DNA of 64,000 nt from Flexilinea flocculi (GTDB taxonomy: Bacteria > Chloroflexota > Anaerolineae > Anaerolineales > Anaerolineaceae). Position numbers and translations under genes: made by a program. Position 1 is the first letter of the stretch. Each line of letters opens with the position of its first letter. The notes under the pieces are model-generated. The model was not told where the DNA came from. It saw nothing but the letters and a program-made list of their open reading frames with translations, and did no database searches. This document shows positions 1-8,208 of this stretch, piece after piece. The DNA is taken from the NCBI RefSeq assembly GCF_001192795.1, contig NZ_DF968179.1, positions 1 through 64,000 of the forward strand, written 5' to 3'.

Positions 1-1622
1 GGGGTTGTTCCTAAAGGAAATATTTGTTAAGGATGGCATAAAACTACGAGTAAAATTGGATAAAAAAGGATCTTTCTGATACAATTAGTGCACGGAAAAA
101 AGCAAAAAGAACCAAAAAACCTTGCATCAATCAGAAAGAAAAGCCGATGTATCTGCGAAAGAATCAACAGCAAGATTTGTGTAAAACCGCTCAGTGGTAT
201 CAATTCGATCGGAATTTAAATCCGGAAAACCGATGGGTAAGATTAGCAGAAATCATCCCATGGGATAGTTTTGAAAAAGAATATGCCAAACAATTTTCTG
301 AGAAATCCCGGCACACAGCGCATCCGGTAAGAATGGGATTGGGGACGTTGATAATCCAGCGAATGATGGATTTGTCAGATCGGAAAACGATAGAAGCAAT
401 TGTGGAAAGTCCGTACTTACAATACTTTATCGGGTTGGAAAGGTTTGAATTTGAGCTGCCATTCAGTTACAGTATGTTGAGCAAATGGCGAGACAGGATC
501 GATCTGGGGATGATTATGGGACTGATTGAGGAAATCGGACGTCCCGGAGAAAATTCAAATACGGCTGGAAAAAAGAGCGATGATGAGAGAAAAGGTGACA
601 ACAAGGGCGAACTGATAATTGATGCAACTTGCGTACCCTCCGATATACGATATCCGAAAGATACCGATCTATTGAATGAAGGAAGGGAAAAGCAGGAAAA
701 AATCATCGACATCATGTATGCTGGAAGCAGCGAACGGAAAAAGAAACCAAGGACTTATCGAAAAACTGCCCGAAAAAAGTATTTGATGTTTGCAAAGAAC
801 CGGAATCCAAGTCAAAGAGCGATCCGAAATGCAATAAAAGCACAAATCGGCTATGTCAGGAGGAATTTCAAAACTATCGATCAGATGCTGGAAAAAGAGC
901 CGGGTTTAATTGAATTATTGAGTGAGAAACAAAAAAGGGAATTGGAGACAACTCGTCTGGTATATCAACAACAGGAGGAAATGTATCGCGCAAAAAAGCA
1001 TAATGTCGAAAACCGGATTGTCAGCATTTCACAGCCATACATTCGTCCGATTGTCCGGGGAAAAGCAAAAAATAAAACAGAATTCGCAGATGATGTCAAT
1101 CAGCGTAATTGATGGGTATTCATATTTGGATCGCGTCCAATTCGATTCCTACAATGAAAGTGAAGACCTTTGGTCACAGATAGAAGCGTATAAACTTCGC
1201 ACGGGGCATTATCCGGAAGCTGTTCTGGCAGATCAAATCTATCGAACAAAAGAAAACCGGCGAAAATGTGCTGAATTAGGAATACGACTGAGTGGGCCAA
1301 AACTTGGCAGAAAACAGGTCAATCAGGAGAAAGCGGAAAGAAAAATTGCCCAAATGGATTCCAGAAAACGGAATGCTGTTGAAGGCAAATTTGGTGAAGG
1401 GAAACGGTTCTATGGAATGGATTGTATCAAAGGAAAGACTGAACATACATGCAAGGTCATGATTGCTCTGTATTTTGTAGTTCTGAACTTAGCTAAAAGG
1501 CTAAGAGATTTTTTGTCGCAATTTTTAGATTGGATTTTAATCCTGTGCAAGTTCAATATTTTCATTAATTTTGGAAGAAAAAATGGGGCTATTCCACAAC
1601 TTGCATAATATGGAACAACCCC
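1..1622 (+). mobile_element. IS5-superfamily insertion sequence, inactivated
   Basis: The element is bounded by a perfect 11-bp terminal inverted repeat: GGGGTTGTTCC at 1-11 and its reverse complement GGAACAACCCC at 1612-1622. It encloses a single DDE transposase gene that is now frameshifted. The left terminus coincides with the first base of the window, so the target duplication cannot be examined and a slightly longer terminus cannot be excluded. The length of about 1.6 kb is normal for this type of element. The right end lies about 180 bp upstream of the large gene at 1804. Confidence 0.8.
147..1608 (+). pseudogene. IS5-type DDE transposase, frameshifted
   Basis: The gene reads in one frame from 147 to about 1085 (N-terminal DUF772-like region with PVRMGLGTLIIQ, then LIIDATCVPSDIRYP carrying the first catalytic Asp) and in another frame from about 1090 to 1608 (ISVIDGYSYLDR, AVLADQIYRTKENR with the second Asp, KRNAVEGKFGEGKRFYG with the Glu region). 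The first frame ends at the TGA at 1110-1112 after a non-native tail FADDVNQRN. The family normally has EFGAK before this point, so a short segment was replaced and the frame changed by -2 or +1. The replaced segment is identical over 26 nt to a repeat unit of the gene at 1804 (see findings). Translation of a full transposase is not possible without a frameshift. Confidence 0.85.
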
Positions 1623-1722
1623 TAATTAGAAAACACGCGAAAAATTGCTTTCTGGAGTTATTTTCCTCGTGTTTCGCAGATTGTTCTTATGTGGACTTAA
1701 TTATTCACTGTAAAACTCGGGT

Positions 1723-1803
1723 TATAATATGGATCAGACGCTTGAACGAGCACTAGAGTTTTGCAATCAGCTTGGTCGTTATTTTTCGGGAGATTTAGCA
1801 TAA
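1723..1803 (+). other. TATAAT box followed by a 24-codon ORF abutting the next gene
   Basis: A perfect TATAAT lies at 1723-1728, without a convincing -35 hexamer. An ORF begins with ATG at 1729 and reads MDQTLERALEFCNQLGRYFS followed by GDLA; its TAA at 1801-1803 directly touches the ATG at 1804. It has a plausible amphipathic composition but no ribosome site, and the TATAAT is too close to its ATG for that promoter to express it. It may be a leader ORF, the tail of a gene cut by the insertion sequence, or chance. The GGGAG at 1788-1792, which serves the next gene, lies inside it. Confidence 0.25.
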
Positions 1804-4800
1804 ATGGAGAACAAAAACAACGAAACACAGAAGTGTTGGAAAGACCGAGAGATGGAGCAAGGATTTGACTGGCGGATATATGAGGCAAGGATTCTGACAT
1901 TATCGAAGTATATCGATAATAAGGATACATCTATTCTTGATTTAGGTGCCGGAAAGATGTATTTAAAAAAATTGATCCCTGAGTCTATAACATACTTTCC
2001 AGTAGATTTCGTCGCAAGATGCGAACAGACAATTGTCTGCAATTTCAATAAAAAAGAGTTTCCTGATCTGCAAGCTGATGTGGCATTCCTTTCAAGTATA
2101 TTGGAATATATCGAAGATACAGAATGGTTTTTTGAACAAATTTCTTTGGTTGTGAAAAAAATTATTTTATCTTATAGTTGTTTGGAAGCCTTTCCTGATA
2201 TTAATTATCGGCGAAGCCGCGGATGGCTAAATGATTTATCAACAGATGAAATAATCAGCTCACTCCAAAACAAAGGATTCATACTCATAGATCGGAGTCA
2301 ACGGGGTACAAATCAATCATTTTTATGCTTCATTAAAGCAAAACCTGAGAATCTCCCACAAAACTTTTATTGTTCTGGATGCGGTTCATGTGCGAATGCC
2401 TGCCCCACGGATGCAATACAATTGCATCCTGACGTAAATGGCTTCTATCGCCCGTTGTTTGATCATGCAAAGTGTATCCAGTGTGGCAAGTGTGTTGATA
2501 TTTGTCCAACGCTTCATCCGTCCTACAAAAATGTAGCTACACCACCCTGCTATGCATTTATGGCAGATGATTATACCCGTTCCGAAAGTTCATCCGGCGG
2601 TGTATTCCCTCTTATCGCAAAAAAAATGTTAGAAACTGGGGGAGTTGTTTGCGGGGCAGCATGGGACCAAAATTTTTGTGTGGAGCATATTATTATTGAT
2701 CATGAAGATAACCTGGATCGACTGCGTCATTCAAAATATCTGCAAAGCTATATAGGAACCATCTATCGAGAAGTTAAATCTCGTTTGGGGAAAGGTACCC
2801 CGGTTTTGTTTACCGGTTGCCCTTGTCAAGTTGCAGGGTTAAACGCTTTTCTCAATAATAAATATGAGAATTTATATACCATAGATTTATTCTGTCATTA
2901 TTCCCCTTCACAACTCCATTTTAAAGAGTATCTAGAAGATACGTTTGGTATAAGAAATATTAGTAAATACGAATTTCGTGTAAAAAACACGGGTTGGCTT
3001 GACGATACACACAAGGTTGTTTTTAAGGATGGAATTGAGCAAATCCGTCATTTGGATGATGACATGTATCAACAAGCCTATCATCCTAGGTTGCTCATGA
3101 ATAAGGCATGCGAAAATTGTCGTTTTTTTGGTTTTCCGAGGCAGGGGGATATTTCGATAGGAGATTTTCATGGGATAGATGCTTATGATCCGTCGCTGAA
3201 CGATAAAAAGGGGACAAGTGTAATTCTTGTCAACAACGAAAAGGGAGAACAGCTTTTGCAAATAGCTCAGACCGGGAGTAAGTTATGTAAAGAAGTTCCT
3301 CTTGCATGGATTATGAACAATCGGGTTACTAATAATTTTCCGGCGCATCCGGCACGCAATAGATTCTATGAACTCTCAAGATACATGCCTTTCCGTCAAG
3401 CAGTGGAGTATTCACTGAAAAGCAGATATGATGTAGGAATTGTTGGAATATGGAGTGTAGAAAACTATGGCTCCAATATGAGCTATTATGCCCTGTATCA
3501 AGTGATACGCGATATGGGCTTTGAGCCTCTCATGATTGAACGGCCGACAGATTCTATATGGAAACCGCATGATATGCCTATTAGGTTCAAATACAATCCG
3601 TATCGCTCCTTTGATCTTGCACATTTATATCAAAGTAAGATTGAAATGAGAGAACTCAATAACTTTTGCGATATGTTTTTGGTTGGATCAGACCAACTTT
3701 TCAGAGACAATTTGTATCATCAATTTGGTAAATATATAACGCTGGATTGGGTAAGTGACCGAAAGAAAAAAGTTGCATATGCTGCATCTTTTGGTGCTGA
3801 TTATTTCGAAGGATCGGATGAAACCCGAGCTGAAATGTCTTATTTTATGAATAAATTTGATCGGTTTTCGGTTAGAGAAAAATGCGGTGTTGATTTAGCC
3901 AAAAATGCTTTCGGCATTGACGCGGATTTTGTTCTTGATCCCGTATTTTTGTGTGATAAAAAGCACTATGACGCTCTGGTCGCAAAGGGACACAAGCCGA
4001 AAGAAAAACATATCGCAGCCTATATACTGGATCCTGACGATGATAAACAAGAGATACTCACATCCATATCCAAAACGTTAGGGTTGAATTGTAATATCTT
4101 CTCAGATTCTAATTATCAGAATGATAGATTCGGGGAATGGTGGCATATTTCTGCAAGCAGTTCCACTTACAACGAGGACTGGTTGAGAGATATTGTAGAC
4201 AGTGATTTTGTAATTGCCGATTCATTCCATGGGATATGTTTTGCAATCATCTATAGAAAACCCTTTATCGCAATAGCAAACAAAAGAAGGGGAATAACTA
4301 GATTCACATCCCTGCTGAATTTGCTCGGATTAGGAGACAGGCTCATTTTCAATGCACAACAACTTGAGAACAAGTTCGAGTACCTTATGAAGATCGATTA
4401 TGACAAAGTTTATTTGATTTTAAACAAGGAAAAAGCACGAAGCATAAACTGGCTTAAAAGTACCCTTACTCCAATGATTCCCAAAAAACCGATGTCAACG
4501 TACGATTTTTTCAGTGAAAAACTACTTACGGTCGACCAGCGTTTTGCCAGAGTAGACAATTTTGCAGACGATGTCAACCAACGTTTTACTGCGATCAACG
4601 ATTTCACGGATAATGTCAATCAACGTTTTACTGTAGTAGACAAATTCGCAGACGATGTCAACCAGCGTTTTACTGCAGTCAACGATTTCACAGATAATGT
4701 CAATCAGCGTTTTTCTGTAGTAGACAAATTCGCAGACGATGTCAACCAACGTTTTACTGCAGTCAATGATTTCACAGATAATGTCGACCAGCGTTTTTCT

Positions 4801-5286
4801 GTAGTAGACAAATTCGCAGACGATGTCAACCAACGTTTTACTGCGATCAACGATTTCACAGATAATGTCAATCAGCGTTTTACTGTAGTAGACAAATTCG
4901 CACACGATGTCAACCAACATTTTACTGTAGTAGACAAATTCGCAGACGATGTCAACCAACGTTTTACTGTAGTAGACAAATTCGCAGATGATGTCAATCA
5001 GCGTTTTACTGCGATCAACGATTTCACAGATAATGTCAATCAGCGTTTTACTGTAGTAGACAAATTCGCAGATGATGTCAACCAACGTTTTGTTTTGATA
5101 GAGAAATGGGTTAACAACCAAAATAATCAAATAAACTCGTTAAATAATGATATAACCCGTTTACAAGACACATTGTGCCAGAAGGAACAGGAATTGGCGA
5201 GAATGTATAAATCGAAAACATTTAAAATTGGTCGGATAATTGCCTATATTCCTCGAAAGATATATTTTTTACTTTCAAGAAAATAG
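1804..5286 (+). CDS. Fused methyltransferase-like / 4Fe-4S FrhB-like / polysaccharide pyruvyl transferase protein with coiled-coil repeat
   Basis: This is a 1160-residue multidomain protein. Residues 1-175 resemble a class I SAM methyltransferase (SILDLGAGK near residue 43). Residues 185-240 hold two 4Fe-4S motifs (CSGCGSCANACP, CIQCGKCVDICP). Residues 245-525 match coenzyme F420 hydrogenase/dehydrogenase beta subunits (SSGGVFPLIA, FTGCPCQVAGL, CENCRFFGFPRQGDISIGDF). Residues 540-880 match polysaccharide pyruvyl transferases (GIWSVENYGSNMSYYALYQ, FLVGSDQLF, ADSFHGICFAI). Residues 913-1094 are 13 tandem 14-residue units, followed by a coiled coil and a basic tail (KTFKIGRIIAYIPRK) like those in cell-surface glycosyltransferases. 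FrhB-like and pyruvyl-transferase domains do occur together in glycan clusters. A role in capsule or glycan decoration is inferred; the substrate is unknown. GGAG at 1789-1792 supports the start. Confidence 0.8.
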   Translation: MENKNNETQKCWKDREMEQGFDWRIYEARILTLSKYIDNKDTSILDLGAGKMYLKKLIPESITYFPVDFVARCEQTIVCNFNKKEFPDLQADVAFLSSILEYIEDTEWFFEQISLVVKKIILSYSCLEAFPDINYRRSRGWLNDLSTDEIISSLQNKGFILIDRSQRGTNQSFLCFIKAKPENLPQNFYCSGCGSCANACPTDAIQLHPDVNGFYRPLFDHAKCIQCGKCVDICPTLHPSYKNVATPPCYAFMADDYTRSESSSGGVFPLIAKKMLETGGVVCGAAWDQNFCVEHIIIDHEDNLDRLRHSKYLQSYIGTIYREVKSRLGKGTPVLFTGCPCQVAGLNAFLNNKYENLYTIDLFCHYSPSQLHFKEYLEDTFGIRNISKYEFRVKNTGWLDDTHKVVFKDGIEQIRHLDDDMYQQAYHPRLLMNKACENCRFFGFPRQGDISIGDFHGIDAYDPSLNDKKGTSVILVNNEKGEQLLQIAQTGSKLCKEVPLAWIMNNRVTNNFPAHPARNRFYELSRYMPFRQAVEYSLKSRYDVGIVGIWSVENYGSNMSYYALYQVIRDMGFEPLMIERPTDSIWKPHDMPIRFKYNPYRSFDLAHLYQSKIEMRELNNFCDMFLVGSDQLFRDNLYHQFGKYITLDWVSDRKKKVAYAASFGADYFEGSDETRAEMSYFMNKFDRFSVREKCGVDLAKNAFGIDADFVLDPVFLCDKKHYDALVAKGHKPKEKHIAAYILDPDDDKQEILTSISKTLGLNCNIFSDSNYQNDRFGEWWHISASSSTYNEDWLRDIVDSDFVIADSFHGICFAIIYRKPFIAIANKRRGITRFTSLLNLLGLGDRLIFNAQQLENKFEYLMKIDYDKVYLILNKEKARSINWLKSTLTPMIPKKPMSTYDFFSEKLLTVDQRFARVDNFADDVNQRFTAINDFTDNVNQRFTVVDKFADDVNQRFTAVNDFTDNVNQRFSVVDKFADDVNQRFTAVNDFTDNVDQRFSVVDKFADDVNQRFTAINDFTDNVNQRFTVVDKFAHDVNQHFTVVDKFADDVNQRFTVVDKFADDVNQRFTAINDFTDNVNQRFTVVDKFADDVNQRFVLIEKWVNNQNNQINSLNNDITRLQDTLCQKEQELARMYKSKTFKIGRIIAYIPRKIYFLLSRK
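4540..5085 (+). repeat. 13 tandem 42-bp coding repeats (14 residues each)
   Basis: The units read RFTVVDKFADDVNQ (type A) or RFTAINDFTDNVNQ (type B). From unit 1 to unit 9 they alternate A-B, forming an 84-bp higher-order unit; units 9, 10 and 11 are all type A, and alternation then resumes. Each 14-mer equals two heptads with hydrophobic residues at 2, 5, 9 and 12, which fits an uninterrupted coiled coil. A fourteenth degenerate unit (RFVLIEKW...) leads into the C-terminal helix. The near-identical DNA suggests recent expansion by slippage or unequal crossover, so the copy number may vary between strains. Confidence 0.95.
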
Positions 5287-5367
5287 TCCAAGGTTAAATG
5301 CCTCAAAATATCCTCTGAGCGAATTTTTCATTACTTATAGATTGTTACTCAACCGGGTCTATGCTAA

Positions 5368-5610
5368 AATATCGGACAGAAAGTTAAGCAGAAAAGTACC
5401 GAAAAATTTGAATCAAATGGGGTTGAGGAATTGACCCTTGCAAAAAACACGAATGGCTTGATGAACGATTATGAAGCTGTTCAGAATGCAGTGATTTATC
5501 CTTACTCAAACGGATTTGTTGAGGGTTGTAATAACCGGTTGAAAATGATAAAACGGACGATGTATGGAAGAGCCCGGATATCACTATTACGTGCGAAGAT
5601 TATTTTGTAA
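5368..5610 (+). pseudogene. ISL3-family transposase, C-terminal remnant
   Basis: The open frame ending at the TAA at 5608-5610 contains AVIYPYSNGFVEGCNNRLKM and IKRTMYGRARISLLRAKI, the conserved C-terminal block of ISL3-family transposases (typically NGFVEGNNNRLKxIKRxxYG). Nothing upstream of about 5440 is recognisable, so only the last 60 or so residues survive. The sequence just downstream (ACTTTGCGGAAGAACCC, 5628-5644) resembles an ISL3 terminal inverted repeat and starts the 133-bp direct repeat that recurs at 7992. Confidence 0.7.
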
Positions 5611-5628
5611 TGATAAAAGTACTCTCAA

Positions 5629-5761
5629 CTTTGCGGAAGAACCCAAATTCACCGGATTACGCACTCAGTAAAAACATGCATTTATCAGGAGGAAAAACAT
5701 TAAAGTGAAGCCTCTTTCCTTTTGCTCCACTTTAATGTTTATAAATTGCACTTAGCTTTTT
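5629..5761 (+). repeat. 133-bp direct repeat, copy A
   Basis: This stretch recurs, apparently base for base, at 7992-8124. It starts with CTTTGCGGAAGAACCC and ends in GCACTTAGCTTTTT. Inside is an 11-bp perfect inverted repeat (ACATTAAAGTG at 5697-5707, CACTTTAATGT at 5728-5738) able to form a hairpin with a 20-nt loop. Copy A directly follows the ISL3 transposase remnant and borders the left end of the IS1634-type element. Confidence 0.9.
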
Positions 5762-5764
5762 CCC

Positions 5765-7800
5765 GACTTTAGGAGAACGAAACGCAAGTTACTCATAAGA
5801 AAAAGATAAAATGAGCCAAAAAACGGTTGGAGAATTTGTCCTCTTATCTAAGGTTAATAGAAAGGTCGAGTTTGGTAGCAGCCCGGAATTGAGTCAACGT
5901 CATATTCGTTTTCAAAGGAGGGCAACCGATAAGTTGAGCAAGATCGAGAAAAGACTGCTCAGTAATCGTGGGCGTCACCACGCAACGGGGAAACTTACCC
6001 TGTACCAGGATTTCAGCTTCACGAACTGAACGCATAATATCTTCAGCCGAAATTGAAGTTTTGTACTGTTGGTTCCATAAAAACTGGATATAACGAATAA
6101 TACACAGACAAAGATAACAAAGTAAGAAGTGCCCACGAATATGGGCATCATTCCAAACGAACACAGGGCGAGCTTGCAAGTCAGTTTTCAACACTCTGAA
6201 GCTTTCTTCGATTTTCCACAATCCGCGGTAAATCCCCGTAACCTTGGCAGTGTCCAGATCAAGATTGTTTGTGATATATGCATAGTAACCATCAAACCTT
6301 TCGGACTCCGCGACTTTGGCGTTATCAATCATCCAATCACTCGTATCCAGTTCCATGGCAAGAAACTGGTTGCAACCACGTCTCATATCAGCCTTCAATT
6401 GATATGGCTTATCCAGACGTTTTCCAAGTTTCGCAAGCAATTGTTCCCGATCCAACCGATCTTTTGTCGCCCGTTCCTTTGTCCAGGTCATATGTATTTT
6501 CACGGGAACCCGCATCATATCGTACTTTTTGGGGCGGCCTCTCTTTTTGGGCGTATCTGTTTTTTTACTGTTATCGATTGGAACATGAACTTCAAGGTAC
6601 TCTTCGCTAATCTTGCTTTTTGAGAGAACTTCTCCGGTTTTATTATCCCTGATTTCTTTCCAGTCAGTATCGTTGAATACCAGATTACGAAAAGCTTGTG
6701 GTGACTTTTTCAGCGTGTAGCTTATAACAAAGTCATGCCCGGAATTGTATAGAAACTCCAAATTGGTGCCACTGTTCAGGCCACGATCTGCAACGATCGT
6801 TATCTTGTCCAAATTGTACAAACGTTTCAGCTTTTCGACAGCCTTTGTCAGTGTGGTCTGATCCATCGTATTCCCCGGAAACAGTTCATAGGTGATCGGA
6901 ATGCCATTACTGTCGATCAGTAGTCCCATAACAACTTGTACTTCATTGTTTTTGTGATCTTTTGAAAACCCGAACATCCGTAATTCACCCCATTGCGTGC
7001 TTTCAAATGCATATGTCGTTACGTCATAAAAGGTCACCTTCTCATTACGATCCGTTGCCTTTCCTAAGAAACTTGAAAGATGCTCAATAACGGTTTCCTT
7101 TTGCTGATCCAGGACATCCAGAACATCATAACAAACATCAAGGCCAACCGGGTATACGCCAGCGTATGCAGTTTGTTCCTTCTGACTGCTGACTATACTG
7201 TCAGGATTGATGCATCGGTGAGCAACAAGATAATATAAAGCATTGGCAACCATTTCGGCATTTCGCTTCCCGCAGTTGTCTATAAAAAATTTGTCTAATC
7301 CCATCTTTTTCCATATCTGCCTGATGATCGCATGTCCGAATTGATATCTTGGCGTGCAATCTTCAACGCATTCGATCTGTTTTACCGGAAGAGATATCTG
7401 GATGGGTGCAATTGCCTCTTTCTTTTGGCGGGTTATTTCTTTTGCTTCCTCTCGGAGTTTTGCGATTATGTCAGGATCATCGGCCAGCATTCTTTCATAA
7501 TTACCAATTGTCTTGACGACATGTGTAGTCTTTTTCTTTGTTCCAGGAATTCTTGTGTCTTCACGATACTGGATAACGCGCGCGTGTCCATTCCCTGAAA
7601 TAGCTACATACATGACAAGCCTCCATAAAACATTTTATGTCTGAATTATACTCGACGTCCAAGGCGCAGTCAAGGAAATAACAGTTCATAACAGGACATT
7701 AATAAACTAATATGAAGCAAAGAAAAAGCTTGAAATCCTGAGGTAATTTCAGCATTTCAAGCTCCAAATAAGCTGTTGTTATCGATTATCTTCTAAAGTC
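5765..7800 (-). mobile_element. IS1634-type insertion sequence
   Basis: An intact 589-codon transposase lies between candidate imperfect terminal repeats: GACTTTAGGAGA at 5765-5776 and the complement of GACTTTAGAAGA at 7789-7800 (11 of 12 matching). The exact termini are uncertain and no target duplication of a few bases is evident next to them. The element lies between the two copies of the 133-bp direct repeat, with about 190 bp of other sequence between its right end and copy B. Confidence 0.6.
5844..7613 (-). CDS. IS1634-family transposase
   Basis: The protein has 589 residues and catalyses DNA cleavage and strand transfer for its own element. The N-terminus (MYVAISGNGHARVIQYREDT) and the DDE core are recognisable: VTFYDVTTYAFES with the first Asp, KITIVADRGLNSGTNLEFL with the second Asp, and a C-terminal YRGLWKIEESFRVLKTDLQ carrying the Glu and the IS4-superfamily Y-(2)-R/K-(3)-E-(6)-K signature. 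The length is normal for IS1634 members and no internal stop is seen, so it may still be active. The start is the ATG at 7613, preceded by GGAGGCTTGTC. It has no neighbours in its operon. Confidence 0.9.
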   Translation of the reverse strand: MYVAISGNGHARVIQYREDTRIPGTKKKTTHVVKTIGNYERMLADDPDIIAKLREEAKEITRQKKEAIAPIQISLPVKQIECVEDCTPRYQFGHAIIRQIWKKMGLDKFFIDNCGKRNAEMVANALYYLVAHRCINPDSIVSSQKEQTAYAGVYPVGLDVCYDVLDVLDQQKETVIEHLSSFLGKATDRNEKVTFYDVTTYAFESTQWGELRMFGFSKDHKNNEVQVVMGLLIDSNGIPITYELFPGNTMDQTTLTKAVEKLKRLYNLDKITIVADRGLNSGTNLEFLYNSGHDFVISYTLKKSPQAFRNLVFNDTDWKEIRDNKTGEVLSKSKISEEYLEVHVPIDNSKKTDTPKKRGRPKKYDMMRVPVKIHMTWTKERATKDRLDREQLLAKLGKRLDKPYQLKADMRRGCNQFLAMELDTSDWMIDNAKVAESERFDGYYAYITNNLDLDTAKVTGIYRGLWKIEESFRVLKTDLQARPVFVWNDAHIRGHFLLCYLCLCIIRYIQFLWNQQYKTSISAEDIMRSVREAEILVQGKFPRCVVTPTITEQSFLDLAQLIGCPPLKTNMTLTQFRAATKLDLSINLR

Positions 7801-7947
7801 AGGTGGAAAGGAGATCTCCAGCCACCGCGCCCAAGAAGCTACTCAACGCATGCAAGAAGAAACCATTGAATAGTTGTTTATCCAGGGGCTCAGCTGTACC
7901 CACTGCTATAGCCCTGCACACCTTTCAGGTGTATTATTCCTAATGGG

Positions 7948-7987
7948 CATTTCTAATTGTCGCCATATCCATTTCTAATTGTCGCCA
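7948..7987. repeat. Tandem 18-bp repeat, possible IS21-type end
   Basis: CATTTCTAATTGTCGCCA occurs at 7948-7965 and again at 7970-7987, four bases apart. On the other strand this reads TGGCGACAATTAGAAATG twice, which resembles the repeated subterminal binding sites of IS21-family ends. No istA/istB gene is present, so this would be a solo end. The 147 bp between the IS1634 end and this repeat (7801-7947) hold no recognisable gene. The repeat stops five bases before the second copy of the 133-bp direct repeat. Confidence 0.4.
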
Positions 7988-7991
7988 GGGG

Positions 7992-8124
7992 CTTTGCGGA
8001 AGAACCCAAATTCACCGGATTACGCACTCAGTAAAAACATGCATTTATCAGGAGGAAAAACATTAAAGTGAAGCCTCTTTCCTTTTGCTCCACTTTAATG
8101 TTTATAAATTGCACTTAGCTTTTT
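7992..8124 (+). repeat. 133-bp direct repeat, copy B
   Basis: This is identical by eye to 5629-5761 (offset 2363), including the 11-bp inverted repeat (8060-8070 and 8091-8101). Unlike copy A it has no ISL3 transposase remnant before it. It lies 85 bp beyond the stop codon of the protease at 8209. Beyond it, 8150-8208 is nearly identical to the 3' flank of the second protease gene (about 11600-11655). Confidence 0.9.
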
Positions 8125-8208
8125 TTTTACCTTATTTCAATCCATCATGTTTACTTATATTAAATTCACGGTGCATTTTAATTCTTTTCCTGTTTCATTA
8201 GTGACCAG

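Noticed and set aside
4540-5085. Regularly spaced repeats that could suggest a CRISPR array
   Set aside because: The units are contiguous, have no unique spacers, and are in frame with a gene.
4522-5130. 202-codon open frame on the minus strand across the repeat array
   Set aside because: It is a by-product of the 42-bp repeat, which has no stop in that frame; the plus-strand frame is part of a protein with recognisable domains.
6129-6623. Plus-strand frame of 164 codons
   Set aside because: It is antisense to the intact IS1634-type transposase and has no family resemblance.
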